The notes below the pieces were generated by a model that did no database searches, was not told the origin of the DNA, and saw only the letters and a program-made list of their open reading frames with translations. A stretch of DNA of 64,000 nt from Pelobates cultripes (lineage: Eukaryota > Chordata > Amphibia > Anura > Pelobatidae), in contig OW240912.1 in the NCBI GenBank assembly GCA_933207985.1, positions 363,438,212 through 363,502,211 on the forward strand, read 5' to 3'. Below are positions 54,930 to 64,000 of the stretch, one piece after another; position 1 is the first letter of the stretch, and every line of letters begins with the position of its first letter. The position numbers and the translations under genes are program-made.

Positions 54930-55017
54930 GCAAATATGAAGCCTCCTGTCTTGCCATAAAATTATGGATTATTCTGGCCTTGGTGTGGGAATAATTTACA
55001 TTTTAATAAAGACGAAT
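54930..55017. repeat. DIRS 3 internal complementary region
   Basis: 'gaagcctcctgtcttgcc' stands for the lost left end. 'ggattattctggcc...ataatttacattttaataaa' is the complement of the right end at 55,455-55,513, with about 20 percent change. Confidence 0.75.
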
Positions 55018-55513
55018 AATCCCCCCCCCCTTTAAATTTCCCTCCCTGGCATCGGTTTTGTTTTCAATAATGTTAATTGGGGGTATTCCTATGTTTTATA
55101 ATGTATGGTCTCATATTTGTTTAATTCATATTTTTTCTACTATACTGTTTTGGTTGTCTGTGTGCGTTTTATTCGTCATATATTATATTATTGAATTAAT
55201 GTTGTATGTGTTATGGCGTCCTGCATGGGCAGTTTACTTTCACGATGTTTCTTTTCTTTGCAGTGTAATCTGGTTCTCCTCAGGTTTTGGTGGTTTCTTC
55301 TATAGATGTGCCGGATGAAAGTTGGATTTGTTTTGGTTTATTGTTGTGGGATGGTTTGACTGAGGGATTTCATACTGCTGTTATTTTGTTCTGATTGGTT
55401 GTTTGGAAAAGTAATATTATCTGTTTCTTAAAGGAAAAGCAAATATTCGCCTCCTGTATTTTATTAAAATTTAGATTATTGCCTCACCGAGGCTAGAATA
55501 ATCCCTAATTTTA

Positions 55514-56183
55514 CTAAAGAATTTAGCAGATACAGGCAGTTAAGTGGTTATGTAAAAAGTAACAAAGTACCCTTAGGTAAATGACCTGCGATGTCTATTT
55601 AATATAAATATATATATTTTTGTGTGGCAGTTTTGTTTTATGTGATGGCTAATTAGAAAAAGAAAAAAAAACATGGCAAATTTTAAAATAGTTCCACACT
55701 GAAATGGTATATTACGCCTTCAGGACAAATAAAATAATTAATTTAGCATTACTTTTTTCAAGTTGCACTAATCATGCACACATTATTATTGCCAAAACTG
55801 TGAAAAAAATAAATGTTTAATGAATTTATTGTTTTATACATATATAATATGTGTTGAAGCAACAAATGAGATGGAAATTGCAGTTGAACACACGCAAAGC
55901 AAAAATGACAATAATTGCTTGTGCCCTTAGGTACAAAAACAAACTGAAGCTGTATCCTTAAGGGATTTATTGAGTGAACAGTAAAATGTGATGAGCTGAA
56001 AATATAATTTACTAAATCTGGCCATAAAAACTGACACGGAAAGTCACAATTTCTAACACTATAATCACTATAATATAGCCAGACTATTTTACCCTAAATT
56101 CTGGAATTCTATTTTGATTCACCACAGTCCACTGTGTATTGAATAACCTATCTTGTGTCTATTTTCTTTCATTCCAAACTTAC
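55514..56183. other. intron, no feature seen
   Basis: AT-rich; nothing recognised. Confidence 0.4.
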
Positions 56184-56257
56184 ATTAAAAGATGTAGAAG
56201 GCTGGTACGGTGAGTTTTCAGAAGAATATCTATTATTCAACAGTATGCTTTCTTCAC
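56184..56257 (-). CDS. 74-nt alpha-type exon, cassette 3
   Basis: Acceptor ACGTTTTTAG, donor TTTTAAT|GTAAGT. The only open phase takes two nucleotides and ends in phase 0, as in the other alpha exons. Encodes a Ser/Asn-rich segment including 'NNRYSSENSPYQPSTSFN'. Four codons longer than the 62-nt alpha exons; direct sequence similarity is weak. Confidence 0.65.
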
Positions 56258-56600
56258 CTAAAAACGTAACACAGAAAATTAGCCATATATTCCTTAGAAA
56301 TATATTTGGCATTGAGGGGTAAAATGGCACAATGATACCTAAGAGATGTTGAAACAAAGTAGCTACAGTAAGCAAAAGGGGAAGAAATGGTGAGGATTGT
56401 ACTGAAATAGACAGTGGTGCAGTGGGCAAGCAAGTTAAAATTTTAGATTTATAGTCACACACAAAGCAAAAGGCTTATCTGACATTACAGTCTCCTGTTG
56501 GTATTATAAAGAGTAATCGTGATGAGATCGAAGGAAAAAAACATTTATTTTAAAATGAATGTGTAATTAGATAAAAGGACAGAGACATTTTATATCTCAC

Positions 56601-56635
56601 CGCTTGTAGTGTTATTTTTCTTTGTCTTTTTTCTT
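56601..56635 (-). CDS. 35-nt beta-type exon, cassette 3
   Basis: Acceptor TCTTTTTTTTTAG, donor AAGCG|GTGAGA. Takes one nucleotide and leaves one, the beta phase. Encodes the basic 'RKKTKKNNTTS'. Much shorter than beta exons 1 and 2, so homology is by position and phase only. Confidence 0.55.
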
Positions 56636-57285
56636 CTAAAAAAAAAGAACAGTTAGCATTAATTAATATGAACAGTGTACATGAATATTCTGAACCTCCA
56701 TACTTAAGTTTTTAATATCTTTTAAGTTAAGTAATTTTTTGTGTTTTATTCACCAATTTATAATGTACTTCTTCACTGGTCAGAAGCTGTGACCCCCCGA
56801 TGTATGCACTATTTATCATTGATTTGTGTCTCTGAAAACCTGTCATGAAAAATTCACTTAAAAAAACTGAATTTAAGCTGAATTTGAAATTGTTTGCTTT
56901 TCAAATTTTTGCAAGTGGGGTTCTCAAATCACCAAAATCTTTACTCAATCTTTTTTTTTTCTATAGCTAAATATAATTTTAATAAGGAATTAAGACTTTG
57001 ATTATTAAGCTTTAATTATTTAATACTCTTGAGAATTTTCCAAATTATTTATCTACAGAAGTCACCACTAAAGTCTATGGAAAATTCTATAGATAAACAA
57101 TTTGGAAAGCATTCACTGAACTCCCATTGCCTTTGTAACAGTCTTTCCATTCTTATCTCTGTGTGTCTTATAATGTCTGTATCAGTCTATGAATTCTGAG
57201 CTTGCATTTAAATGTGTGGCTCTAGGTGAGTACATACATGTCAGTACAGATGTCTGAGTGTATCTGTGTGTGCACTTGTACATGA
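56636..57285. other. intron, no feature seen
   Basis: AT-rich with short inverted AT stretches near 57,000-57,110. Nothing classified. Confidence 0.4.
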
Positions 57286-57290
57286 ACACG

Positions 57291-57457
57291 CAGGGCTCAA
57301 GATTTCCACTCGTCACTAGCCAATGGCAAGTGAGAATTTTAGCCCTGAAGAGTAGATATTCACCCCCTGGTGAGCATACTTTGGCTTGCATTGGCAAGCC
57401 ATGGTCCATAGTATGCTTGCCACTGCAAGTCTAGGACTTAAAATTTTAAGCCCTGAG
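57291..57457. mobile_element. hAT-like MITE, about 165 bp
   Basis: Ends CAGGGCTCAAGATTT and (complement) CAGGGCTTAAAATTTT, with an internal 'ttggcttgcattggcaagcca' hairpin. Flanks do not give a clear 8-bp duplication. Confidence 0.5.
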
Positions 57458-58059
57458 TACAGGTGCCTGTATTTGTGCAGGTAATTGTTGGTCCTCCCCT
57501 TTCATACTAATGCTACTGTTGTCTTTACATTAAGGCTCCCAGTACACGTTAACCCACAACCTCATCATCTCATACATGCTGTGAAGAGTCTAGATGGAGC
57601 AGCTGGAAAGCTAGTCTTCTGCCCAGAGATTATAGGCCATCAAACAGACTCTGAGAGACTCAACATGCCCAGGTTATTCTGAACACTGTAATCTGACAGC
57701 TACGTGGATGTCAGGACTGCCATCAGGGGGTACAGACACACAACAAAAACAGGTGTTTGGGGCCTGAGCCCCCCTATTAGGGATGGATTGTATGATGGAC
57801 ATAGGAGCCTGCTGAGTGGCTTATGATTTTGCAGGCAGTCCACAGGATTAGGGGATTACCTGCACTAATTGTTCAATGGATCGGTGAAGGAGTTGGTCAT
57901 ACCTACTCAAAGAGGGCAACTCCTTCACACTGCAATGTATTGGACAGAAAACTACAGAGGGAATGTGAAGGGAAATTACATTTTAAGCCCCTCCCCTTCC
58001 CCAATAGGGCATCCTCAAACATCACACCACATGGGAGCTGCACTGTTCAGGAAGGGAAG

Positions 58060-58930
58060 AAGAATGATGCAGGAAATGGAGTTGGGAGGAGAGAAGACGA
58101 TGAAGCTGGGCTAGAAAGAGAAAATAGAGATGAAGTTGGAGAAGAGAGAGCTGGAAGGGACTGAAAGAGTTTCATCTGGGGGGGAGAAAGGGAGATGGAG
58201 CTGGGGGGAGAGGGAACTGAGGGTAGAGAGGCAGATGAACCCGGAAGGTTAGAGGAAGATAAACCTGGTAAGAGAGAGGAACATGGAGCTCTGGATGAGA
58301 GAAAAATGGAGCTGTTAGTTTAGAGAAGATGGAGGTGAGAGAATCATGGAACTGGTGGAGAGGGAGATAGAGCTGGGAGAGAGGGAGATGAAGCTGGAGA
58401 CGAGAGAGGGAGATAGAAGCGAGAGGAAGATGGAACTGGTGGTGAGGAGAGAAATGGAGCTGGTAGGAAAGAGAAGATAGAGCTGGGGATGAGAGGAAGA
58501 TGGAGCTGAGAGAGGGAGATGAGGAGAGAAGGAGATGGAGCTGGGGAAGTGAGGGAGAGGGAGATGGAGCTGGTGATAAGGAGAGAAGGAGATGGAGCTG
58601 GGGATGAGAGAGAGGGAGATGGAGCTGGTGATGAGGAGAGAAGGAGATGGAGCTGGGGATGAGAGAGAGAGTGAGATGGGTCTGGTGGTAAGAGGAAGAT
58701 GGAGCTGGGAGTGAAATAGGTTGGGAGATTGACCTCCGTGTAAGATGGAGATGAACCTGGAGGGAGAGAGGAAGATGAAGCTGCAGAGGAAAGAGGGAAA
58801 TAGAGCTGGGAGGAGAGAAGGAAAAGGAGTAGGGATGACAGAGGGATATGGATGGGGATGAGAGGGAGATGGAGCTGGGGGAAGAATGGTAGATGTAGCT
58901 GGAGAAGGACCGGCAGAAAGGTGACGCTGT
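58060..58930. repeat. purine-rich minisatellite (GA-rich, about 870 bp)
   Basis: Almost all A and G on the plus strand, built of 'gagatggagctgggg' and 'atgaggagagaag' type units of 15-35 bp. Frames through it are artefacts. Confidence 0.85.
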
Positions 58931-59525
58931 TGGGGTCCCTAATATGGTTTATGTATGAGTATGTAACAAAGCTTCATAGCTTATTAATATATCACTGAGC
59001 TACCCAGAAGTACAACTCTCAATATATTACAGTATAAAAGTATCACAGAATTAGCAATAAATCTCACAGTAATGTACAGTGTAGATGAGTGTATTACAGA
59101 GACAGACAGCAGTAAACACACCATACACTGTATTTGAATTTATCACACAAATGTTTGAACAATACAGTATATATATATTTTATCTGACATACAGTCAAAA
59201 TGTACGGCAATGCCACTGTCTATCTGTCTTCGCAATGCACAGAGAATAGATCATGTCGGCATCACGTGTGAAGGGACAGGCTGCATGCCCAGTAGCTTCC
59301 CAAAAAGGCTGCTGGTAAGGGAAAGATGTAATGGGACAGTGCAATGTGTTTGGAAATGTGTGATTTGTGTGTGTATGAGTCAGTGTGAAGTGTGTCGGTG
59401 TATGTGTCAGTGAGCGTGGGTAGAGTTGCAGTGTGTCAAATAGTCAGTGTGTGGGTTATTGAAAAGAACATAGTTTAATGGGGAAAAAAAATCAATAGTT
59501 TTACTTAATTTAGTGGGTTTCTGAG
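58931..59525. other. intron, simple TG-rich stretches only
   Basis: Contains (TG)-rich sequence at 59,345-59,455. Nothing else recognised. Confidence 0.4.
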
Positions 59526-59529
59526 AGTG

Positions 59530-60950
59530 TTATGTATACCCACTCTACTGAAACTGCTCTTATTATTAATGTTACTAACGACATAATCGCTAAATACAAA
59601 GGTTACTACTCACTACTCTTGACCTCTCTGCTGCCTTTGACACTGTTGATCATGTTATCTTTTTCCAAACTCTCCAATCACTCAGTCTCTGTCCTCTCGT
59701 GATTTTCCTCCTAACGTTCATTCAGTGTCTCCTTTTCTAATGATACCTCCTTTCTTCATCCTGTCTCAGTTGGAGTCTCCCAAGGCTGTGTTCTTGATCC
59801 CTTTCTATTTCTCTTTATACTGCCTCTCTTGGCAAACTTATTGCCTTATTTGGATTCCAATATCATATGTACACTGATGGCATCCAGATATAACTCTCCT
59901 CCCCGGACCTCTTCCCTGCCATCCTGCAATGTGTCATCGCTTGCCTTTCTTCCATCTCTGATTGGATGTCCTCCTGCTTTCTGAAACTCAATCTCTTTAA
60001 AACTGAACTTCTTGTCTTTCCTCCTCATATTATTGATCCTCCTCTCTCGCTCTCCCTTCAGGTTGGTGGTACCTACAGCAGCCCATCCTTACAAGCGCAT
60101 TGTCTCGGTGTTATATTTGATTCTGGCCTTACCTTTGTCCCTCACATCTAGTCTGTTGCCAAATCCTGTTGATTCCACCTTAAAAACATTGCCCTCATCT
60201 GCCCTAGTAAACTCTCACATTGACTATTGTAACTCTCTAATTGGTCATTCCAGAAGCTGTACTGTCCCGCTACAGTCTGTAATGAATGCTGCCACCAGAC
60301 TGATTTTCCTCGCCTGTCGCTCCTCTCACACCTCTACCCTCTGTCAGTCCTTACATTGGCTTCCTGTATCCTATAGGAGTCAATTCAAAGTATGAATCCA
60401 CATCTATAAAGCACTGAACAATTCTAGCCCCTCCTATATCTCTTCACTGATCCGTAGGTATGCCCCTTCTCAGTCTCTACGCTCTGCCCATGACCTTCTC
60501 TTGTCCACTGCTCGCACCCATACAGCCAACTCACGTTTGCAGGGCTTCTCACAGGTGGCTCCTTTCCTTTGGAATAGCCTACCTATCCCCATCAGACTCT
60601 CCCCTAGTGAATTGTTTAAAAAGTGCCTTGAAACCCATCTCTTTATGAAAACCTATGGCCTCCTAGAGTAACCTCTACCTCACATACCTGTCCCTTGCTC
60701 TCTCCTAAAGGGCAGTGCTCTACTCCTTCCTCCAGCTCTGCTTCCCTCCCACCTTGTTTAATTGCTATCAGCTGTCCTATTGTGTTTTATACCCCACTTC
60801 TTCTAGACTGTAAGCTTGTTTGAGCAGGGTCCTTATCTGCCTATTATTCCTGTAAATTTTTGTAATTGTCTCATTTATTGTTAAATCATTCCCACTGATA
60901 ATATTGTAAAGCGCTACAGAATATACTGGCACTATAAAAATACCAATAAT
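59530..60950 (+). mobile_element. L2-clade LINE, 3' half
   Basis: 5'-truncated. RT pieces include 'ctctgctgcctttgacactg' (SAAFDT). The C-terminal part has 'VNSHIDYCNSLIG', 'VMNAATRLIF' and 'LCQSLHWLPVSYRSQFK'. The 3' UTR ends 'tgtaaagcgctacagaatatactggcactataaaaat', the classic L2 tail. It belongs to the same clade as the 7,262 copy. Several frameshifts. Confidence 0.8.
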
Positions 60951-60951
60951 A

Positions 60952-61297
60952 CCCTGTTTCCCTGAAAATAAGACATACCCCGAAAATTAGTCCGAATCGC
61001 AAGTTCGCTTATCTATGTTCTATGAGTTTTACCCAAACATAGATTTGCAGGATTCCATTTGCGAGTAAGCTAATCTATGTTCGGGAAAGTTTCCCCAAAC
61101 ATAGATGCACAGGATTTCATGCCTTGGTGATCTGCTCTATGTTCGGGGGAATTTCCCCCGAACATAGACCTGCTTTCTAGCATATGCTTGCTACCTTTTT
61201 CAACCGGAAATAAGACATCCTACAAAAATAAGCCCTAGTGCATTTTTCAAGGAAAAAAATTATGTAAGACTAGGTCTTATTTTCGGGGAAATACAGT
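60952..61297. mobile_element. MITE with three internal hairpins
   Basis: Terminal repeats ACCCTGTTTCCCTGAAAATA and (complement) ACTGTATTTCCCCGAAAATA. Inside are three related hairpins built on 'ctatgttcggg...cccgaacatag' (61,010-61,160). Inserted at the very tail of the L2 copy. Confidence 0.65.
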
Positions 61298-62029
61298 AAT
61301 AATACTCATGTATATTAATATAAGTGTACTATATTAATGTTTACACGTTTATATATTATAAGTATAATTGTGTGTGTATCAGTATTAGATGTTTAACATA
61401 TACACAAATAGTAATATAGTACACTTACATTCATATACATGTACACACTCACACTCACTACATCCCCTATAACCACACTCAATACATTCTGGCAGGCAGA
61501 ACAGGGATGGCACTCTAAGTGCCTGTGATATGGTGTTGGAATGGGGTGTGGACCATGTGGGCGGACTAGGGCCTGTCAAGTGCACATTGTGGTCAGGCTT
61601 AGGGGGCACAAGCCTTGAGCTGTATAAGGGGCCCCAAAACTTCTGATGGCAATCCTGTGTGCTGTTATCAGTGTCTGTAAGTATATATGTACATGTGTTA
61701 CAGATGCATGTCTGTGAGTGTGTAACTGTATGCATGCAGGTATGCATGTCTATGAGTGTGTAACTGCATTTGTATATGTATTTGCAAAATTGAGGGAGGA
61801 GTGAGACCTCTGCCAATAACACATTATACACAAAACTAAAAAATATAAATAAGAAGTAAGGCAAATCTAGCAAACCAATAATCTACATAAATTATATGCA
61901 GCCTCATAACACGATCTAAACAATGAATAAATAAAACTAAATCACATGAAAAGTTATTTAAAACAATAAATAAATACAAATAATAGTAAACACCCTGACA
62001 TTTTTGTGATTGACATAAAAATAATTTAC
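61298..62029. other. intron, no feature seen
   Basis: A 162-codon minus frame (61,385-61,873) runs over TG/CA-rich text and shows no recognisable domain; I do not call it a gene. Confidence 0.4.
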
Positions 62030-62061
62030 CTTGGGGACTGTGAATGCTTATACTTCTTTTT
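62030..62061 (-). CDS. 32-nt gamma-type exon, cassette 4
   Basis: Acceptor TTTTTTTTTTTACTAG, donor CCCAAG|GTAAAT. Phase 0, leaves two nucleotides, encodes 'KKKYKHSQSP'. It is the most upstream host exon I find; earlier exons must lie beyond the window. It joins in frame to the exon at 56,635. Confidence 0.6.
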
Positions 62062-62214
62062 CTAGTAAAAAAAAAAAAAAAAAAAATCCTAAATAATTAG
62101 CACAGCAATTACAACATTATCAGATATATGTTTTTTTTCTTTCCATACGTTTTCTTTTTAGATAGGGACTTTGAAGAAATTAGAGTGTTATTTCAGTTGT
62201 TTGACTTTTTTCCA

Positions 62215-63200
62215 TTCGGAGGCTGTAACTACTGAACCCCGACCACCCTCCTGGCTCATTATCTTCAAAGAGAACAGTCAATTAAGTGCTCTCCCTGTGT
62301 GGCCGCCGTTCGTATAGTCGAACACCACGTGCAGGAGAAAATGGCCGCCATCTTGTTAGCACGAAAGGAGGCAGCGGGACTTGGTCGTCGAGTGTCTGGA
62401 ACTAAAATCGGACACTCGACTTCCCGAACCCCGGTCAAACTGTTCGGTAGTTTTGTTCCCACGAACCAGGGGAACAATCGCTACTATGAGCCAGTGGGTG
62501 CCATTCGTGCATTTATTCGTTTTTAAGACTTGTTGCAATAGATCGAATTGAAAATTGGACCTCAATAAAATTCCAAAACCCCTGAACTGATCTGGGTGAT
62601 TTTTGGATATGTTGGTCACCCAGATCAGGGCTATCAGGGGATATAACATTTATGAGGATTTTATGTGTTTTGTGGTACTTTTCAAGTTTTATGAAAAATG
62701 TGTTTTTTCTGCCTAGAGATAATTGAGTTATTACTTTATCTGACTCAATTATTGCACACGCAGAGAGGAGGGAATTATCTGTTTGTATTGGGAGTGTCAC
62801 ACTTTTTCACTGTATTATTATTGGTTGTAAACTTTGTGTCCCTGTTCCCCACAAGGTCCATGTGGGAGTGCCCCTTGCATGTGGACTTGCAAAAAAAGCC
62901 AGTGTGGCACCCATTAAAATCATTCCTGTTACACCCTTCATCTAGTTTCGGCTGATGTTTGGGTACCTGTCTACTTTACTGGGAGAATACACTTGGGAGA
63001 CTGCCATTCGTTTGGAGAATCATTTGACTCAACACTCGAACTGCAAGCTATAATCACTCAGGCTCAGGCAGTTCGGGAGAAAATAGACAAACGGGTAGCT
63101 ACTATACCAGCTTTCGTTACAGGGACATTGACATATAAACTTTATTCTTCAAAGCATATACGGCAAAAGGATATGCGTGCATCTTTGGTAAATTGGCTGT
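62215..63200 (+). mobile_element. long LTR-family fragment
   Basis: Related, in opposite orientation, to parts of the LTRs at 41,088-45,700 and 43,400-44,000 ('gtcgagtgtctggaactaaa', 'cacccagatcagg', 'cccttgcatgtggacttgc'). Includes a palindrome 'cgagtgtctgg...' to 'cggacactcg' (62,388-62,420). Ends not fixed. Confidence 0.6.
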
Positions 63201-63241
63201 GATGTCATGCCACATGAGGATTGCATACTGCCTGGACAAAC

Positions 63242-63440
63242 ATAGTTACATAGTTACATAGCTGAAAAGAGACTTGCGTTCATCAAGTTCAGCCTTCCTC
63301 ACATTTGTTTTTTGCTGTTGATCCAAAAGAAGGCAAAAAAACCCAAAAAAGTTTGAAGCACTTCAAATTTTGCAACAAGCTAGGAAATAAAATCCTTCTT
63401 GACCCCAGAATAACAGTCAGATTTAAAACTTTAAGCAGTG
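63242..63440 (-). mobile_element. CR1 3'-end fragment
   Basis: Same 3' UTR as the CR1 copy at 9,437 on: 'gctgaaaagagacttgcg', 'catcaagttca', 'gttgatccaaaagaaggc'. 3' end repeats are 'catagttacatagttacatag'. Only about 200 bp is kept, a typical 5'-truncated copy. Confidence 0.8.
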
Positions 63441-63860
63441 CTCAACAGACGACATAATACAAAATTGAAATGCATGAAAACTGGTAAAATGGAAAGTCCA
63501 GCCATAGGCTGATAAAGCGGTTGCAGAAGATGCTGAGGGTTTACAGAAGATATAGTAGGTATACATAGATACCTATCTCTATACCTATCCTACTCAGGTA
63601 ATGCAGTAGTGAATGTCTGCTTAAGTTTGTTCTACTTGGAACACAATGATAGGCAGAGACAGAGGCATGTTAGCTCAGTGCTCTAAGCTTATTATTACTG
63701 TCCAAGCATGTCTGGGCTAATGGAGAACTTCACTACGGCAAGCAGAGGCATGGGGATGTTTTTTTTGTCAAACTGCTTGAATATAATTTGAGGTACTGTA
63801 CTCAATGACAATTTGTGCCATAACAACTACAATGAGTTGTAATAGTTATGTTGTTCAGAG
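63441..63860. other. intron, no feature seen
   Basis: Nothing recognised. Confidence 0.4.
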
Positions 63861-63998
63861 CAGGGCTGCCCAATAGGTAGATCCCCAGATATTGTAGAAC
63901 TAAAACTCCCATGATTCTTTACATTCCCTTAGAATAACAAACTATCATGGGAGTTGTAGTTCTACAACATCCGGGGATCTATCTATTGGGCAGCTCTG
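63861..63998. mobile_element. 138-bp palindromic hAT-type MITE
   Basis: CAGGGCTGCCCAATAGGTAG at the left and the complement of CAGAGCTGCCCAATAGATAG at the right; nearly the whole element folds back. Left flank 'gttcagag', right flank begins 'gt' before the window ends, consistent with an 8-bp duplication. Confidence 0.75.
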
Positions 63999-64000
63999 GT

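Larger units (their letters stand above)
50650..55513 (+). mobile_element. DIRS-type retrotransposon 3, decayed
   Basis: GC-rich leader (50,700-51,100), gag (51,690-52,418), RT (52,690-53,480), RNase H (to about 53,720), methyltransferase-like remnant, recombinase (54,030-54,925), internal complementary region (54,930-55,017) and a right end (55,440-55,513) whose complement matches it. The left inverted repeat was not found, so the 5' boundary is a guess. Frameshifts and stops are numerous. Confidence 0.8.

Noticed and set aside
57823..58164. 113-codon frame ending in a Glu/Arg-rich tail
   Set aside because: The tail is the purine-rich minisatellite and the start has no support.
61385..61873. 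162-codon minus frame with Cys and Thr-rich text
   Set aside because: Low-complexity CA/TG-rich sequence with no splice signals or known motif.
1..64000. tRNA, rRNA or snRNA genes
   Set aside because: I looked for tRNA A/B boxes and conserved rRNA text by eye and found none that I could support; a dedicated scan would be needed to exclude short ones.

Overview
The window looks like intronic DNA of a large, transposon-dense vertebrate genome, most likely an anuran amphibian. Evidence: CR1, L2 and Tx1/L1-like LINEs, three DIRS-type tyrosine-recombinase retrotransposons, Gypsy-type LTR elements, a Tc1-like transposon, hAT and TTAA-flanked MITEs, and AT-rich introns. There are no operons, no tRNA or rRNA gene and no CRISPR array. 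The species assignment is inference.

Host gene. On the minus strand I find a chain of 14 mostly tiny exons, from 62,061 down to 5,742. Each has recognisable splice signals, and all their phases fit together. Part of the chain is a repeating three-exon cassette (called beta-alpha-gamma here). Two adjacent cassettes total 162 and 159 nt, so each can be repeated without breaking the frame. The encoded protein is Ser/Asp/Lys-rich and low in complexity. I do not recognise the gene.

Mobile layout, left to right. 1.2-4.0 kb: degraded L1-like LINE (+). 4.7-5.5 kb: a 785-bp palindrome. 6.8-7.3 kb: TTAA-flanked MITE built of hairpins. 7.3-9.4 kb: L2 (+) with two insertions. 9.4-13.7 kb: CR1 (-) with two insertions. 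16.7-17.1 kb: second hairpin MITE. 18.7-25.6 kb: a 65-bp minisatellite split by an apparently intact 6.25-kb DIRS element (-). 26.4-27.4 kb: L1 fragment. 28.3-31.1 kb: L1-derived insertion carrying a hAT element, then a solo LTR at 31.2-31.8 kb. 32.95-40.0 kb: a Tc1-like element whose inverted repeat is split by a second, frameshifted DIRS (+). 41.1-45.7 kb: three LTR elements nested one inside another, with an assembly gap. 45.7-50.1 kb: old repeat modules and AT microsatellites. 50.7-55.5 kb: a third, decayed DIRS (+). 57-64 kb: MITEs, a purine-rich minisatellite, an L2 3' half, a long LTR fragment and a CR1 3' end.

Most interesting points. (1) In two diverged DIRS elements a 43-nt intron-like segment (GTAAG...AG) sits at the same place at the end of gag. 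Removing it joins the gag frame to the RT frame. Leaving it in keeps the gag frame open for about 1.9 kb across RT, RNase H and the methyltransferase-like domain and into the tyrosine recombinase. This suggests a splice-controlled choice between Gag-RT and Gag-YR products from one start codon. (2) The in-frame exon-cassette repeat of the host gene. (3) A duplication of two cassettes that preserves the empty sites of two later insertions.
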